A stretch of DNA of 64,000 bases from Candidatus Gastranaerophilales bacterium (GTDB lineage: Bacteria > Cyanobacteriota > Vampirovibrionia > Gastranaerophilales > Gastranaerophilaceae): contig CALUXY010000002.1 in NCBI GenBank assembly GCA_944324855.1, positions 1 through 64,000 on the forward strand, given 5' to 3'. The position numbers were made by a program, and so were the translations under genes. The notes beneath the pieces are model-generated. The model ran no database searches. It was not told the origin of the DNA and saw only the letters and a program-made list of their open reading frames with translations. This document shows, in pieces, positions 43,935-52,282 of this stretch (positions within the stretch are counted from its first letter, which is position 1; each line of letters opens with the position of its first letter).

Positions 43935-45104
43935 TTATTCCGCTTTCTTTTCAATTAATTCTTTTAATTCATAATACGGTTTTATACCAAGATACCTTTC
44001 CCCGTCAATAACTATTGTAGGTGTTGCAACAACTCCTTGAGATACGGCATAATCAATATCATCCGTAATCTTTTTCATAGTTTCGCGGGATTGAATATCT
44101 CGTTTAAATGTATCAATATTTAAATCGATTTTCTTAGCAAGCTGTATTGCTTCTTCGTCATTTTTCGGGTGATGCTCAAAAAGTAGAGTTGACATATCCC
44201 AGTATTTACCCTGATTTTTTGCTGCAACTGCATATCTTGCATATCTGCAGCCGTTTTTATGAACCTGTTTTCTTAAGTATTTATTACATTCTCTGTCAAG
44301 CGGCAGATTATGCGGTTCAATATAAACATTTCCTAATTCTTTTACTGCTTTATGTATCATAATATTGTATGCAAAACACATAGGGCAGGCAAAATCAGAA
44401 TACAGTCGGACTTTAATCGGTGCATTTGGATTCCCCAGATTGTTCCCTGAAACTGCATAAGGATTAACTTCCATATTTAAGAATGTTTTTATTGATTTCA
44501 TTTTTTTTACTTGAGGCGTGAATATATTAGTAGTGGTTGTATATGTAAGTAATGTTATTCCGGCAAGTAAGGCAACAATAAAATGAATTGTGTACTCTTT
44601 TACACCGGTAATAAAATCTTCAAAACTTTCTTTTATGGACTTTATAAAACCGCCGTTTTCAAAATCCGTTGCAATTAGTGCAATCAAAGTATTTAAGATA
44701 TAAGTAAAGAAACAAAGTATACAAATCTTGTGTAAAATAAATACACTGTCAAATGCCAAATAAACGGATATAAGAAAAGATATCAGGCCTAATGCGGATA
44801 TATAAGACATTGGACGCTTGAATACCGATAAGAAATTCAAGAACTTTATATTTTTAAGCTTGTCGACAAATAAAAGCATTAAAACAAATAGATAGAAGAA
44901 CATTCCCCAATATGCAAGAGGAATTCCAAAAAACTGTGATGCGGTGGTTTTTGCAACACCATCGCAGTCGACTAAATCATTAATTGAGCAAAAACTTGAT
45001 AACGCATAAGGGTTATAGTTAGATTCATAATATATAATTGCAAGTTTAATTGTGGTAATAATACCTATAAAGGCAATTATCCCTATAGATAGATTCTTTT
45101 TCAT
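43935..45104 (-). CDS. VKOR-DsbA-like fusion, disulfide-forming protein
   Basis: The 389-residue protein joins a four- to five-helix VKOR domain, with C39/C47 (SSFCSINDLVDC) and CILC (128-131), to a periplasmic thioredoxin domain. The latter has CPMC at 240-243 and a cis-Pro loop VATPTIV. VKOR reoxidises the thioredoxin partner and passes electrons to quinone, replacing DsbB/DsbA. Fusions of this kind are known in Cyanobacteria, but here the thioredoxin part is DsbA/DsbG-like (FACPMCF). The ATG at 45104 has GGAG 6 bases upstream, better than the ATG at 45116. Confidence 0.9.
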   Translation of the reverse strand: MKKNLSIGIIAFIGIITTIKLAIIYYESNYNPYALSSFCSINDLVDCDGVAKTTASQFFGIPLAYWGMFFYLFVLMLLFVDKLKNIKFLNFLSVFKRPMSYISALGLISFLISVYLAFDSVFILHKICILCFFTYILNTLIALIATDFENGGFIKSIKESFEDFITGVKEYTIHFIVALLAGITLLTYTTTTNIFTPQVKKMKSIKTFLNMEVNPYAVSGNNLGNPNAPIKVRLYSDFACPMCFAYNIMIHKAVKELGNVYIEPHNLPLDRECNKYLRKQVHKNGCRYARYAVAAKNQGKYWDMSTLLFEHHPKNDEEAIQLAKKIDLNIDTFKRDIQSRETMKKITDDIDYAVSQGVVATPTIVIDGERYLGIKPYYELKELIEKKAE

Positions 45105-45120
45105 TTTAATCTCCATTTAT

Positions 45121-45817
45121 ATTCTTTTAAATCATAATCGTATTTTTATTATTTTTCAATATAATAAAGAACTAGCCATATATGGTTAGTTTAATTTATT
45201 GTATTTCTGGCCGCAATGCGCATTGCTGTTCGATAAAATTTTTATATACCACTGTAATTGTAGTCACAAAGTTCAATTTATTGTACTAATTATTAATAAT
45301 TAAGTTTTTTACCATCTGAATTGAAGATTACTAAAATATAGCAGGGTTTATGCACCCCTGCACCCCGCATCCCCATTTCTTTGTCAGCAAAGAAACGGGG
45401 AACAAAGCGGATTGCTGCCAGAGTGCGTAGTGTTTTGCGTAAGCAAAATACGGAGACACGTTTATCGGCAGCAACCAAGCAGAAACTGTCGACTTGAATT
45501 CCGTTCGCTAATCAGTACTAATTTCAACCCTAGAAATGTGAACTCGCTACGCTCAAACAGCACATTTCTTGTCATTGTTTCAATAAGTACTGATTGCTCA
45601 CTTCATAAAAGTCGAAGGGGTAATTTTATAGTTTTGCCAACTTTATTTATATGCGGAATAGCTTTTATTTGCTACGTCCTGCTTTTTTATTGATATTTTT
45701 TAGCGGATAGTAGTGCCGTAATACGTTGGAGCAGTTCTATATGGCAAGTAAAAGACCTTGAATGACTTATTCAAGGTCTTTTTATTAGAAAGGAAATTTT
45801 CTACTATGAATTATTAA
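45121..45817. other. Gene-free stretch dominated by nested palindromes
   Basis: No convincing gene was found in about 700 bases. Hairpin 1 is 45341-45361. Hairpin 2 (45371-45400) pairs CCCC plus TTTCTTTG around loop TCAG. Hairpin 3 (45412-45474) closes with TTGCTGCC/GGCAGCAA and has an inner 9-bp stem. Hairpin 4 (45489-45615) nests TCGACTT/AAGTCGA, AATCAGTACT/AGTACTGATT and AGAAATGTG/CACATTTCT. The GC content is above the surroundings. It may be a structured RNA or a palindromic mobile remnant. Confidence 0.7.
45751..45785. terminator. Bidirectional terminator
   Basis: A perfect 13-bp stem (45751-45763 with 45769-45781) with a 5-base loop is followed by T runs on both strands. It can end the leftward gene whose stop is at 45818. 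Confidence 0.9.
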
Positions 45818-46888
45818 TTATGCTGCTTGGTTAGCTTGTTGTTGCGGCTGCATCTCAGCTGTTTGAGCTGTTTGTTGAGGTTGTGCAGGAGTATTTAAAC
45901 TAGCTAATGCTTGTGTTGCTGCATCTGCAACTTCAGGTCTTGCATCATTTTGAGCGATTGTGTAGACTTTTGTTAAGTCTTCTTTGTATTCAGGTCTTTG
46001 AACATATCTCAATGCATCAATTGCAGATACTGCCAAATCAGCGCTATCAGTTGTTTTTAATGTCGTAATAATTGCTTTTGCACCCGGCAATTCTGTTACC
46101 GGAACGACTGTTCCTGATTGTTTTTCTACTTCATCTGCGTATGTTTTTTGCAAGATTGCAGTTGTAAACATTGCATATTCTTTATTACGTTCTACCTGTT
46201 CCATTGGAGAGAGTTTCATACCTTCTTCTTCTTCCGCCGGAGTTAATTGATGCGGTAATTTAACATTTTTAGGATCTTGTCCTGCTTTTGTTGCTTCTTC
46301 AATTGCCTTATCGTTTTCTGCTATTTTCCCGCGGATTTCCAGTTGTTTTTCTGTTGGTCCTGGCAGGTTTGTCGAATCAACATTCATGATATCAATTAAC
46401 TTATCAAAAATATTTTCTTGAACGTAAGGGATTACATCTGTTTGGTTATTTAAACCTTTTTTAGCGATGTCTTCCATTGCTAATGCCTGTACATCATAGT
46501 CAGGACTGCTTAAACCTTTAAATGCTTCATCAGCTAACGCATCAGGTCCTTTGTTATCTGCCGGTTTAACATCAACTTGTGTTGGTTGTTGTGGTCCTTG
46601 TGCCGGAGTTGTTGTATCTAATACAGGCGGCGGAACTTGTGCCGGTTGTTGCGGTCCTTGTGCCGGAGCTGTTGGAGCCGGAGTTTCTGTTTGAGGAGCA
46701 ACAGGAGCTTGCGGTTTATATGGTTCCATATTTACCGGCGGATAATATGGCATTGCCGGTGGTGCATTTAATGTTGGAGTATCCAAATTAATTTGCACTG
46801 CATTGTAGCTAGGAGCAAACGAAGGTTTGCGTGCCGGTTGTTGCACTGCTGGTTGTTGCATCCCATAATTTTGTGGGGCTTGTATCAT
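45818..46888 (-). CDS. Pro/Gln-rich protein with HEAT-like helical repeats
   Basis: The 356-residue protein starts with a Pro/Gln/Ala-rich region (1-110) holding PSYNAVQINLDTPTLNAP and two copies of PAQGPQQP(A/T)QV. Helical repeats resembling HEAT units follow (about 115-160 and 270-330, for example DLAVSAIDALRYV and PEVADAATQALASL). The tail is Gln/Ala-rich. No signal peptide is present. AAGGAAA precedes the ATG. The first region is shared with the small protein at 46997, which points to a common module. Function is unknown; a scaffold role would fit. Confidence 0.6.
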   Translation of the reverse strand: MIQAPQNYGMQQPAVQQPARKPSFAPSYNAVQINLDTPTLNAPPAMPYYPPVNMEPYKPQAPVAPQTETPAPTAPAQGPQQPAQVPPPVLDTTTPAQGPQQPTQVDVKPADNKGPDALADEAFKGLSSPDYDVQALAMEDIAKKGLNNQTDVIPYVQENIFDKLIDIMNVDSTNLPGPTEKQLEIRGKIAENDKAIEEATKAGQDPKNVKLPHQLTPAEEEEGMKLSPMEQVERNKEYAMFTTAILQKTYADEVEKQSGTVVPVTELPGAKAIITTLKTTDSADLAVSAIDALRYVQRPEYKEDLTKVYTIAQNDARPEVADAATQALASLNTPAQPQQTAQTAEMQPQQQANQAA

Positions 46889-46996
46889 AGTATTTCCTTT
46901 CCTAATCTTCTACGTCTACATATATACTAAGACTGCTGAAGTTTTAAAATTGCTATTTGTCTTAATTCCTTTTTACAAAAGTTAATATTTTTGTAA

Positions 46997-47170
46997 TTAT
47001 GCTATCCAGCTTTTTTGTCCGTCAGCTTGTGGAGCTTGCGGCATTGGTTGTGATTGCGGTACGTTTAAAGTAGGTTGTTTTAAATTTAATTGAACAGCGT
47101 TGTAGCTTGGTTGAAAGTCATAAGCCGGATAAGTTTGTTGCGGCATAGCTGCTGAAACTGATGTTGTCAT
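46997..47170 (-). CDS. Small PSYNAVQ-module protein
   Basis: This 57-residue protein contains PSYNAVQLNLKQPTLNVP, nearly the same as the N-terminal segment of its downstream neighbour. It has little beyond that module. The ATG at 47170 is chosen because AAGGA lies about 8 bases upstream; an in-frame ATG at 47194 has no such site. It may be a duplicate of the neighbour's module or a free-standing peptide that uses the same targeting signal. Confidence 0.5.
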   Translation of the reverse strand: MTTSVSAAMPQQTYPAYDFQPSYNAVQLNLKQPTLNVPQSQPMPQAPQADGQKSWIA

Positions 47171-47275
47171 TATTTTTTCCTTTCTGTTATACAATCCAAC
47201 ATCTAGTTAATAACACGTCAAGAAACTTTTTTGTTAGTTTATCTTATCTATTGTTACATTAATTAACAAAATGAG

Positions 47276-47304
47276 TTGTTGTTATACATTTTGTGTGGTA
47301 AAAT
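47276..47304 (+). promoter_or_regulatory. Promoter of ade
   Basis: TTGTTG (47276-47281), a 17-bp spacer and TAAAAT (47299-47304) preceded by TGG form an extended -10 promoter. Just upstream lies TTGTTA-N7-TAACAA (47251-47269), a palindrome that might be an operator. Confidence 0.5.
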
Positions 47305-47337
47305 ACTGTCAATTTACAGGTATAAGGGGAATATTAT

Positions 47338-49074
47338 ATGGCCGAAAGAAATGTTGAAAAAATTATTGATATCGCAAGAGGAATTGAAAAAGCAGATTTA
47401 GTTATAAAAAATGCTAATATTATAAATGTTCTCTCAGAAGAAATCCACAAAGGCGATGTTGCAATTGCGGACGGTGTTATAGCCGGAATTGGCAGCGATT
47501 ATCACGGTCATAAAGAAATAGATATTAAAGGAGCTTATCTTTCTCCATCCTTTATTGACGGTCATGTACATATAGAAAGCTCCATGCTTCTGCCGTGTGA
47601 ATTTGCAAAGGCTGTAGTCCCTGCAGGTACAACTACACTTATTATAGATCCGCACGAAATATCAAACGTTTTGGGCTTACAAGGTATAAGTTTTATGAGA
47701 GAAGCTATACAGGGACTTCCTATAGATGTTTATATGATGCTGCCGTCCTGTGTTCCAGCAACACCTTTTGAGACGTCAGGTTTTGATTTGAACAGTTATG
47801 ACTTATCACTCTTAATTGATAAACCATGGGTTCTTGGAATTGCTGAAATGATGAATTTCCCGGGTGTTCTAAATCATGATAAAAATGTCATGGCAAAACT
47901 AAAACTTGCAATGTCTAAAGATAAACGTATTGACGGACACGCACCTTGTTTATCAGATAAAGATTTGTGTGCCTATATCTCTGCAGGCGTAACTTCCGAT
48001 CATGAATGTACAACACCTGATGAAGCTATTGAAAAACTCAGAAAAGGCATGTATCTGATGATACGTGAAGGTTCTGCGGCAAAAGATTTGAAACCGCTCC
48101 TGCCTGTTTTGTTAGAAAAAAATACACGCAAATGCATTTTTGTGACTGATGACAGACATCCGGAGGATTTGCCGGAACATATTAATTCAATGGTAAGAAC
48201 CGCTGTTGAGGCTGGGGTTCCGCCAATTAAAGCTATTCAAATGGCAAGTTTGAATACTGCGGAATACTTCAAAATCCAAAATCTCGGGGCAATTGCTCCG
48301 GGCTACAAAGCAGATTTTGTTGTTCTTCCTGATTTAAAAACATTTAAACCTGATTTAGTATTTAAGAAAGGAAAACTTGTTGCAGAATCCGGAAAATTGA
48401 TTGCAGACATTACTCAAAATGAAATTCCGGCTGTCAGAGGCTCTGTAAACGTTAAATGGATAAAGTACGAAGATTTTAAAATAGAAGCTAAATCTGATAT
48501 GGTAAAAACGATAGAAGTAATTCCGCATCAATTAATAACAAAATCAGTAAAATCCAAAATAAATGTTGTAGACGGTTATGCGGAAAGCAACCTTGATACT
48601 GATACTCTGAAAATATGCGTAATCGAGCGTCACAGAGCCGGCGGTAATATCGGTAAGGGTTTTGTAAAAGGATTTAATCTCAAATCAGGTGCAATGGCAT
48701 CTACCGTTGCGCATGATTCACATAATATGATTGTAATAGGTACAAATGATTCAGATATGTATACGGCTGCTGTTGAACTTATCAAATCACAAGGCGGTAA
48801 AATTGTTGTAAATAATGGTGAAGTATTGGCTCACTTACCTTTGCCTGTTGCAGGGCTTATTTCAGATTCAGATTTTGATACTGTTATTAAAAAGAGCATG
48901 GAATTAAATAATGCCGCAAAAGAAATAGGATGCAATATTGATGATCCGTTTATGGCTATGAGTTTCTTATCGCTCCCTGTTATTCCTGAGTTGAAAATTA
49001 CTGATAAAGGTGTGTTTGATACAACGAAATTTGATTTTGTCGATATTTTTGAACAACCAGTTAAAGCTATTTAA
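47338..49074 (+). CDS. ade: Adenine deaminase
   Basis: Ade converts adenine to hypoxanthine and ammonia for purine salvage. The 578-residue amidohydrolase has SPSFIDGHVHIESSML with the first metal His pair, IDPHEISNVLG, the catalytic HAPCLSDKDL region and DDRHPED. The C-terminal domain (about 390-578) typical of the Ade family, with GFVKGFNLKSGAMASTVAHDSHN in part, is also complete. AGGGG lies about 8 bases before the ATG. No purine riboswitch is seen in its short leader. Confidence 0.94.
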   Translation: MAERNVEKIIDIARGIEKADLVIKNANIINVLSEEIHKGDVAIADGVIAGIGSDYHGHKEIDIKGAYLSPSFIDGHVHIESSMLLPCEFAKAVVPAGTTTLIIDPHEISNVLGLQGISFMREAIQGLPIDVYMMLPSCVPATPFETSGFDLNSYDLSLLIDKPWVLGIAEMMNFPGVLNHDKNVMAKLKLAMSKDKRIDGHAPCLSDKDLCAYISAGVTSDHECTTPDEAIEKLRKGMYLMIREGSAAKDLKPLLPVLLEKNTRKCIFVTDDRHPEDLPEHINSMVRTAVEAGVPPIKAIQMASLNTAEYFKIQNLGAIAPGYKADFVVLPDLKTFKPDLVFKKGKLVAESGKLIADITQNEIPAVRGSVNVKWIKYEDFKIEAKSDMVKTIEVIPHQLITKSVKSKINVVDGYAESNLDTDTLKICVIERHRAGGNIGKGFVKGFNLKSGAMASTVAHDSHNMIVIGTNDSDMYTAAVELIKSQGGKIVVNNGEVLAHLPLPVAGLISDSDFDTVIKKSMELNNAAKEIGCNIDDPFMAMSFLSLPVIPELKITDKGVFDTTKFDFVDIFEQPVKAI

Positions 49075-49079
49075 AATAT

Positions 49080-49108
49080 TTGTAAATGAAAATGTTTTTT
49101 GATATGAT
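49080..49108 (+). promoter_or_regulatory. Promoter for a leaderless sigma-factor mRNA
   Basis: TTGTAA (49080-49085), a 17-bp spacer and TATGAT (49103-49108) precede the ATG at 49115 by 6 bases. The transcript should begin at or next to the start codon. No Shine-Dalgarno sequence lies between. Confidence 0.65.
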
Positions 49109-49114
49109 GAAATT

Positions 49115-49729
49115 ATGGATGGCACAGTAGGTACGAAGAAAAATATTAATTTTAATTTAAAAGAGTATACCAACCTGATTGAAACGGTTTCAAAGGTAGA
49201 ATTTTCGAAAATTTCGTCTTATGGCTTGATTGAATACCCTGAAATTGTTAATTTAGCAACGCATACTGTGTACATTATTTTAAATAACCGAAATCCGGAA
49301 TTATATAACAATGCGTATCTTACAAAAGCTATAAAATGGGCTATAAGAAACGAAATCAGACGTCGTTATAAGTGGTATACATTAAAGAATAATACACCTG
49401 TTAATAATTCTGAGATACGAGAAACTGTGTATAAGTCAATCTTATCAGTAGAAGAAATGGCTGAGGCAGAAAATCCTGTTATTATTAAAGATAATAAAAT
49501 GTCACCGGAAGAACAAGCGGAATTTACAGAATTAAAAGATAGAATTGTTGTCGCCATTCAGCATTTACCTGAAAGAGAAAAAGCTCTTGTGGAAGCAAAG
49601 TTTTTCCACGATAAAAAATTGAAGGATATATCAGTTGAGTTTAATATTTCTCAATCCAGAATATCAAGAATTATCCAGAATGCATTAGACAAGGTAAGAA
49701 GAGAATTGGTAAAACAGGAAGAAAAATGA
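49115..49729 (+). CDS. Sigma-70-family RNA polymerase sigma factor
   Basis: The 204-residue protein has a clear region 4 at about 140-200: LPEREKALVEAKFF, then LKDISVEFNISQSRISRIIQNALDKVRREL in two helices. The N-terminal part (KISSYGLIEYPEIVNLATHTVY) looks like a shortened region 2. It resembles group 3 alternative sigma factors but is smaller. The mRNA is probably leaderless. Its stop overlaps the gcvPB start as ATGA, so the two are translationally coupled, which is unusual. Its own targets are unknown. Confidence 0.8.
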   Translation: MDGTVGTKKNINFNLKEYTNLIETVSKVEFSKISSYGLIEYPEIVNLATHTVYIILNNRNPELYNNAYLTKAIKWAIRNEIRRRYKWYTLKNNTPVNNSEIRETVYKSILSVEEMAEAENPVIIKDNKMSPEEQAEFTELKDRIVVAIQHLPEREKALVEAKFFHDKKLKDISVEFNISQSRISRIIQNALDKVRRELVKQEEK

Positions 49730-51159
49730 ATTTAATATTTGAAAAATCAAATTATGTAGACGGGGTAAATGTAGGAGAGGATGATATAAAACCTGAAGGA
49801 ATTTCTTCAGAGTTTTTACGTCAGGATAAAATCGGACTGCCGCAATTGAGCGAACTTGAAGTAATGCGTCATTATAAAGAACTCGGTGATAAGAATTTTT
49901 GTGTAGAATCCGGAATGTATCCTCTTGGCTCTTGTACAATGAAATATAATCCAAAGGTTAATGAATATTTAGCATCGTTAGACGGATTTACTCTGCTCCA
50001 TCCTTTGATGTCAGATGAAGATTCTCAAGGTTCTCTACAATTAATGTATAACCTGCAGGAAGCTCTAAAAATAATAACAGGAATGGATGCTGTTACTTTA
50101 CAGCCCGCTGCGGGTGCTCACGGTGAATTAACCGGAATGATGATAATAAAGAAATATTTTGAATCAATCGGTGAAACACGTACAAAAGTTATTATTCCGG
50201 ATTCAGGGCATGGAACAAATCCTGCAAGTGCTATGATGTGCGGATATCAGGTTGTTCAGGTAAAATCAAATGAAAAAGGGCTTGTTGATGTTAACGACTT
50301 AAAAAATATTCTTGATAAAGATGTTGCCGCAATAATGATGACAAACCCGAATACTCTTGGACTTTTTGAAGAAGAAGTTTTAGAAATTGCTGATTTGATG
50401 CACAAAAACGGCTCACTGTTATATTATGACGGTGCAAACTTAAATGCGATTATGGGGTATACAAACCCTGCTCTTATGCATTTTGATGTATGTCATATGA
50501 ATCTGCATAAAACATTATCAACTCCGCATGGCGGCGGCGGTCCGGGTGCCGGTCCGGTCGGTGTAGTTGAAAAATTAAAGAAATTCTTACCTAAACCCAC
50601 AATTGAATTTGATGGACATAAGTATTTCAGAAATTATGATATTCCGCAATCCATAGGTAAAGTAAGAAGTTTCTACGGTAATTACGGTGTACTTGTAAGA
50701 GCCTATGCTTATGTATTAATGATGGGAATAAACCTTAAAAAAGCAAGTGCGGATGCTGTATTAAATGCAAATTATGTAATGCAAAAACTGAAAGGTGCTT
50801 ATGACGTAGCTTATGATGAAGGTTGTATGCACGAATTTGTTTTATGCGGAGAAAAACAAAAAGAACAAGGCGCATCAACGTTATATATTGCAAAACGTTT
50901 GATGGATTACGGGTTTCATCCGCCTACAGTGTATTTCCCGCTTATTGTTCATGAAGCTATGATGATTGAGCCGACAGAAACAGAGTGTAAAAAACGCTTA
51001 GACGATTTTATTGAGGTTATGTTAAAAATAGCGGATGAAGTAAAGACAAACCCTGAATTACTTCATTCAGCCCCGCATAATGCCCCGATAAAGAAAGTTG
51101 ATGAAACACAGGCTGCACGTCATCCTGATTTAAAATATGAAGGAGATAGCAATGGCTAA
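49726..51159 (+). CDS. gcvPB: Glycine dehydrogenase (decarboxylating) subunit 2
   Basis: GcvPB is the PLP-bearing half of the split P-protein of the glycine cleavage system. The 477-residue protein has YPLGSCTMKYNPK, QPAAGAHGE, PDSGHGTNPASA and the PLP lysine in NLHKTLSTPHGGGGPG. AGGAAG lies within the sigma gene just upstream of ATG. gcvPA, gcvT and gcvH are not adjacent, which is unusual because gcvPA normally precedes this gene. Confidence 0.95.
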   Translation: MNLIFEKSNYVDGVNVGEDDIKPEGISSEFLRQDKIGLPQLSELEVMRHYKELGDKNFCVESGMYPLGSCTMKYNPKVNEYLASLDGFTLLHPLMSDEDSQGSLQLMYNLQEALKIITGMDAVTLQPAAGAHGELTGMMIIKKYFESIGETRTKVIIPDSGHGTNPASAMMCGYQVVQVKSNEKGLVDVNDLKNILDKDVAAIMMTNPNTLGLFEEEVLEIADLMHKNGSLLYYDGANLNAIMGYTNPALMHFDVCHMNLHKTLSTPHGGGGPGAGPVGVVEKLKKFLPKPTIEFDGHKYFRNYDIPQSIGKVRSFYGNYGVLVRAYAYVLMMGINLKKASADAVLNANYVMQKLKGAYDVAYDEGCMHEFVLCGEKQKEQGASTLYIAKRLMDYGFHPPTVYFPLIVHEAMMIEPTETECKKRLDDFIEVMLKIADEVKTNPELLHSAPHNAPIKKVDETQAARHPDLKYEGDSNG

Positions 51160-52282
51160 GAAAAAGAAACTAAAAGTTGCATTCCCTCATATGGGGACAA
51201 TTTCAATTGCTTGGGCCGCAGCACTTCGTAAAATTGGTTTGGATGCTTATGTACCGCCTTATACAAGTAAAAGAACGTTATCTTTAGGTACAAAAAATTC
51301 TCCGGAGGCTATTTGTCTGCCGTATAAATTAATCCTCGGAAACTTTATTGAAGCGATTGAAGGCGGTGCTGATTATGTTGCTATGATTACATCTCCCGGT
51401 ATTTGCAGGCTCGGGGAATATGGTAATAACATAAAAAATACACTTGAAGAATTGGGGTATAAAGCAAATTATATCGAACTATCTTTGTATGACGGTTTTA
51501 GAGGATTATATAGGTTTTTAAAAGATTTATCAGGTAAAAATAATCCGGTACAAATTATCAGAGCGATAAACATTTGTATGAGAAAAATTTTTGTTATTGA
51601 CGAGCTTGATTCTGTTCTCTCTTATTACAGAGCCCGCGAAATCAATACAGGTGATGCAGAAAAACGATATAAAAAAGCATTGCAATTAGTTGATGCTGCG
51701 GATAAAACTTCTGTATTAAAGAAAGCAAGGGTTAAGGCGATTGATTTAATTAAATCTACTAAAATTGATCCTAATAGGGAAGTTTTACATGTTGATTTGA
51801 CCGGAGAAATATTTCTTGTAAATGACGAGTTTTCTAATCAGAATATAGAAAGAGAACTTGGCAGAATGGGCGTTGAAACCAGACGCAGTCTGACTGTCGG
51901 AAGTTTCTTAAAAGATGCTATTATTCCGAAAGCATTCAGAAAAGGTGAAACACACCTTGAACGTGCGGAAAGAATGGCAAAACCGTATCTTACAAGAGAT
52001 ATCGGCGGAGATTCTCTGGAGTGTATTTCTGATGTGGCTTACGCTGATGAAAGAGGTATTGACGGTATTATTCACATAAGTCCGTTTACATGTATGCCGG
52101 AGATTATGTCACAAAATATATTCCCGTCAATGCGTGAAGATTGTTCAATTCCAATACTTGCATTGATTATGGATGAACAAACCGGGAAAGCCGGTTATAT
52201 TACACGTTTAGAAGCGTTTGTGGATTTAATGCGCCGTAAAAAACGTAAATCTGCTAAGGAGAAAAAATGCTTGGTAAAATAG
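51152..52282 (+). CDS. CoA-activase-related protein (2-hydroxyacyl-CoA dehydratase activator type)
   Basis: The 376-residue protein has FPHMGTISIAWAAALRKIGLD, YTSKRTLSLGTKNSPEAICLPYK and TSPGICRLGEYG (quoted in part), characteristic of the acyl-CoA dehydratase activase-related family found in anaerobes. Conserved Cys in EAICLP, GICRLG and FTCMPE suggest Fe-S or corrinoid-like redox chemistry. The ATG at 51152 has AAGGAG about 8 bases upstream and overlaps the gcvPB end by 8 bases. The usual partner gene (BcrA/BadF-type ATPase) is not adjacent. Physiological role is unknown. Confidence 0.8.
   Translation: MAKKKKLKVAFPHMGTISIAWAAALRKIGLDAYVPPYTSKRTLSLGTKNSPEAICLPYKLILGNFIEAIEGGADYVAMITSPGICRLGEYGNNIKNTLEELGYKANYIELSLYDGFRGLYRFLKDLSGKNNPVQIIRAINICMRKIFVIDELDSVLSYYRAREINTGDAEKRYKKALQLVDAADKTSVLKKARVKAIDLIKSTKIDPNREVLHVDLTGEIFLVNDEFSNQNIERELGRMGVETRRSLTVGSFLKDAIIPKAFRKGETHLERAERMAKPYLTRDIGGDSLECISDVAYADERGIDGIIHISPFTCMPEIMSQNIFPSMREDCSIPILALIMDEQTGKAGYITRLEAFVDLMRRKKRKSAKEKKCLVK

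Noticed and set aside
45293..45693. Open frames on both strands in the palindromic region
   Set aside because: They follow hairpin arms, lack ribosome binding sites and show no protein-like composition.
45690..45750. Possible tRNA
   Set aside because: No T-arm GGTTCRA motif, no cloverleaf pairing and no acceptor stem.
47195..47337. Purine riboswitch upstream of ade
   Set aside because: The predicted leader is only about 27 bases, too short for the aptamer.
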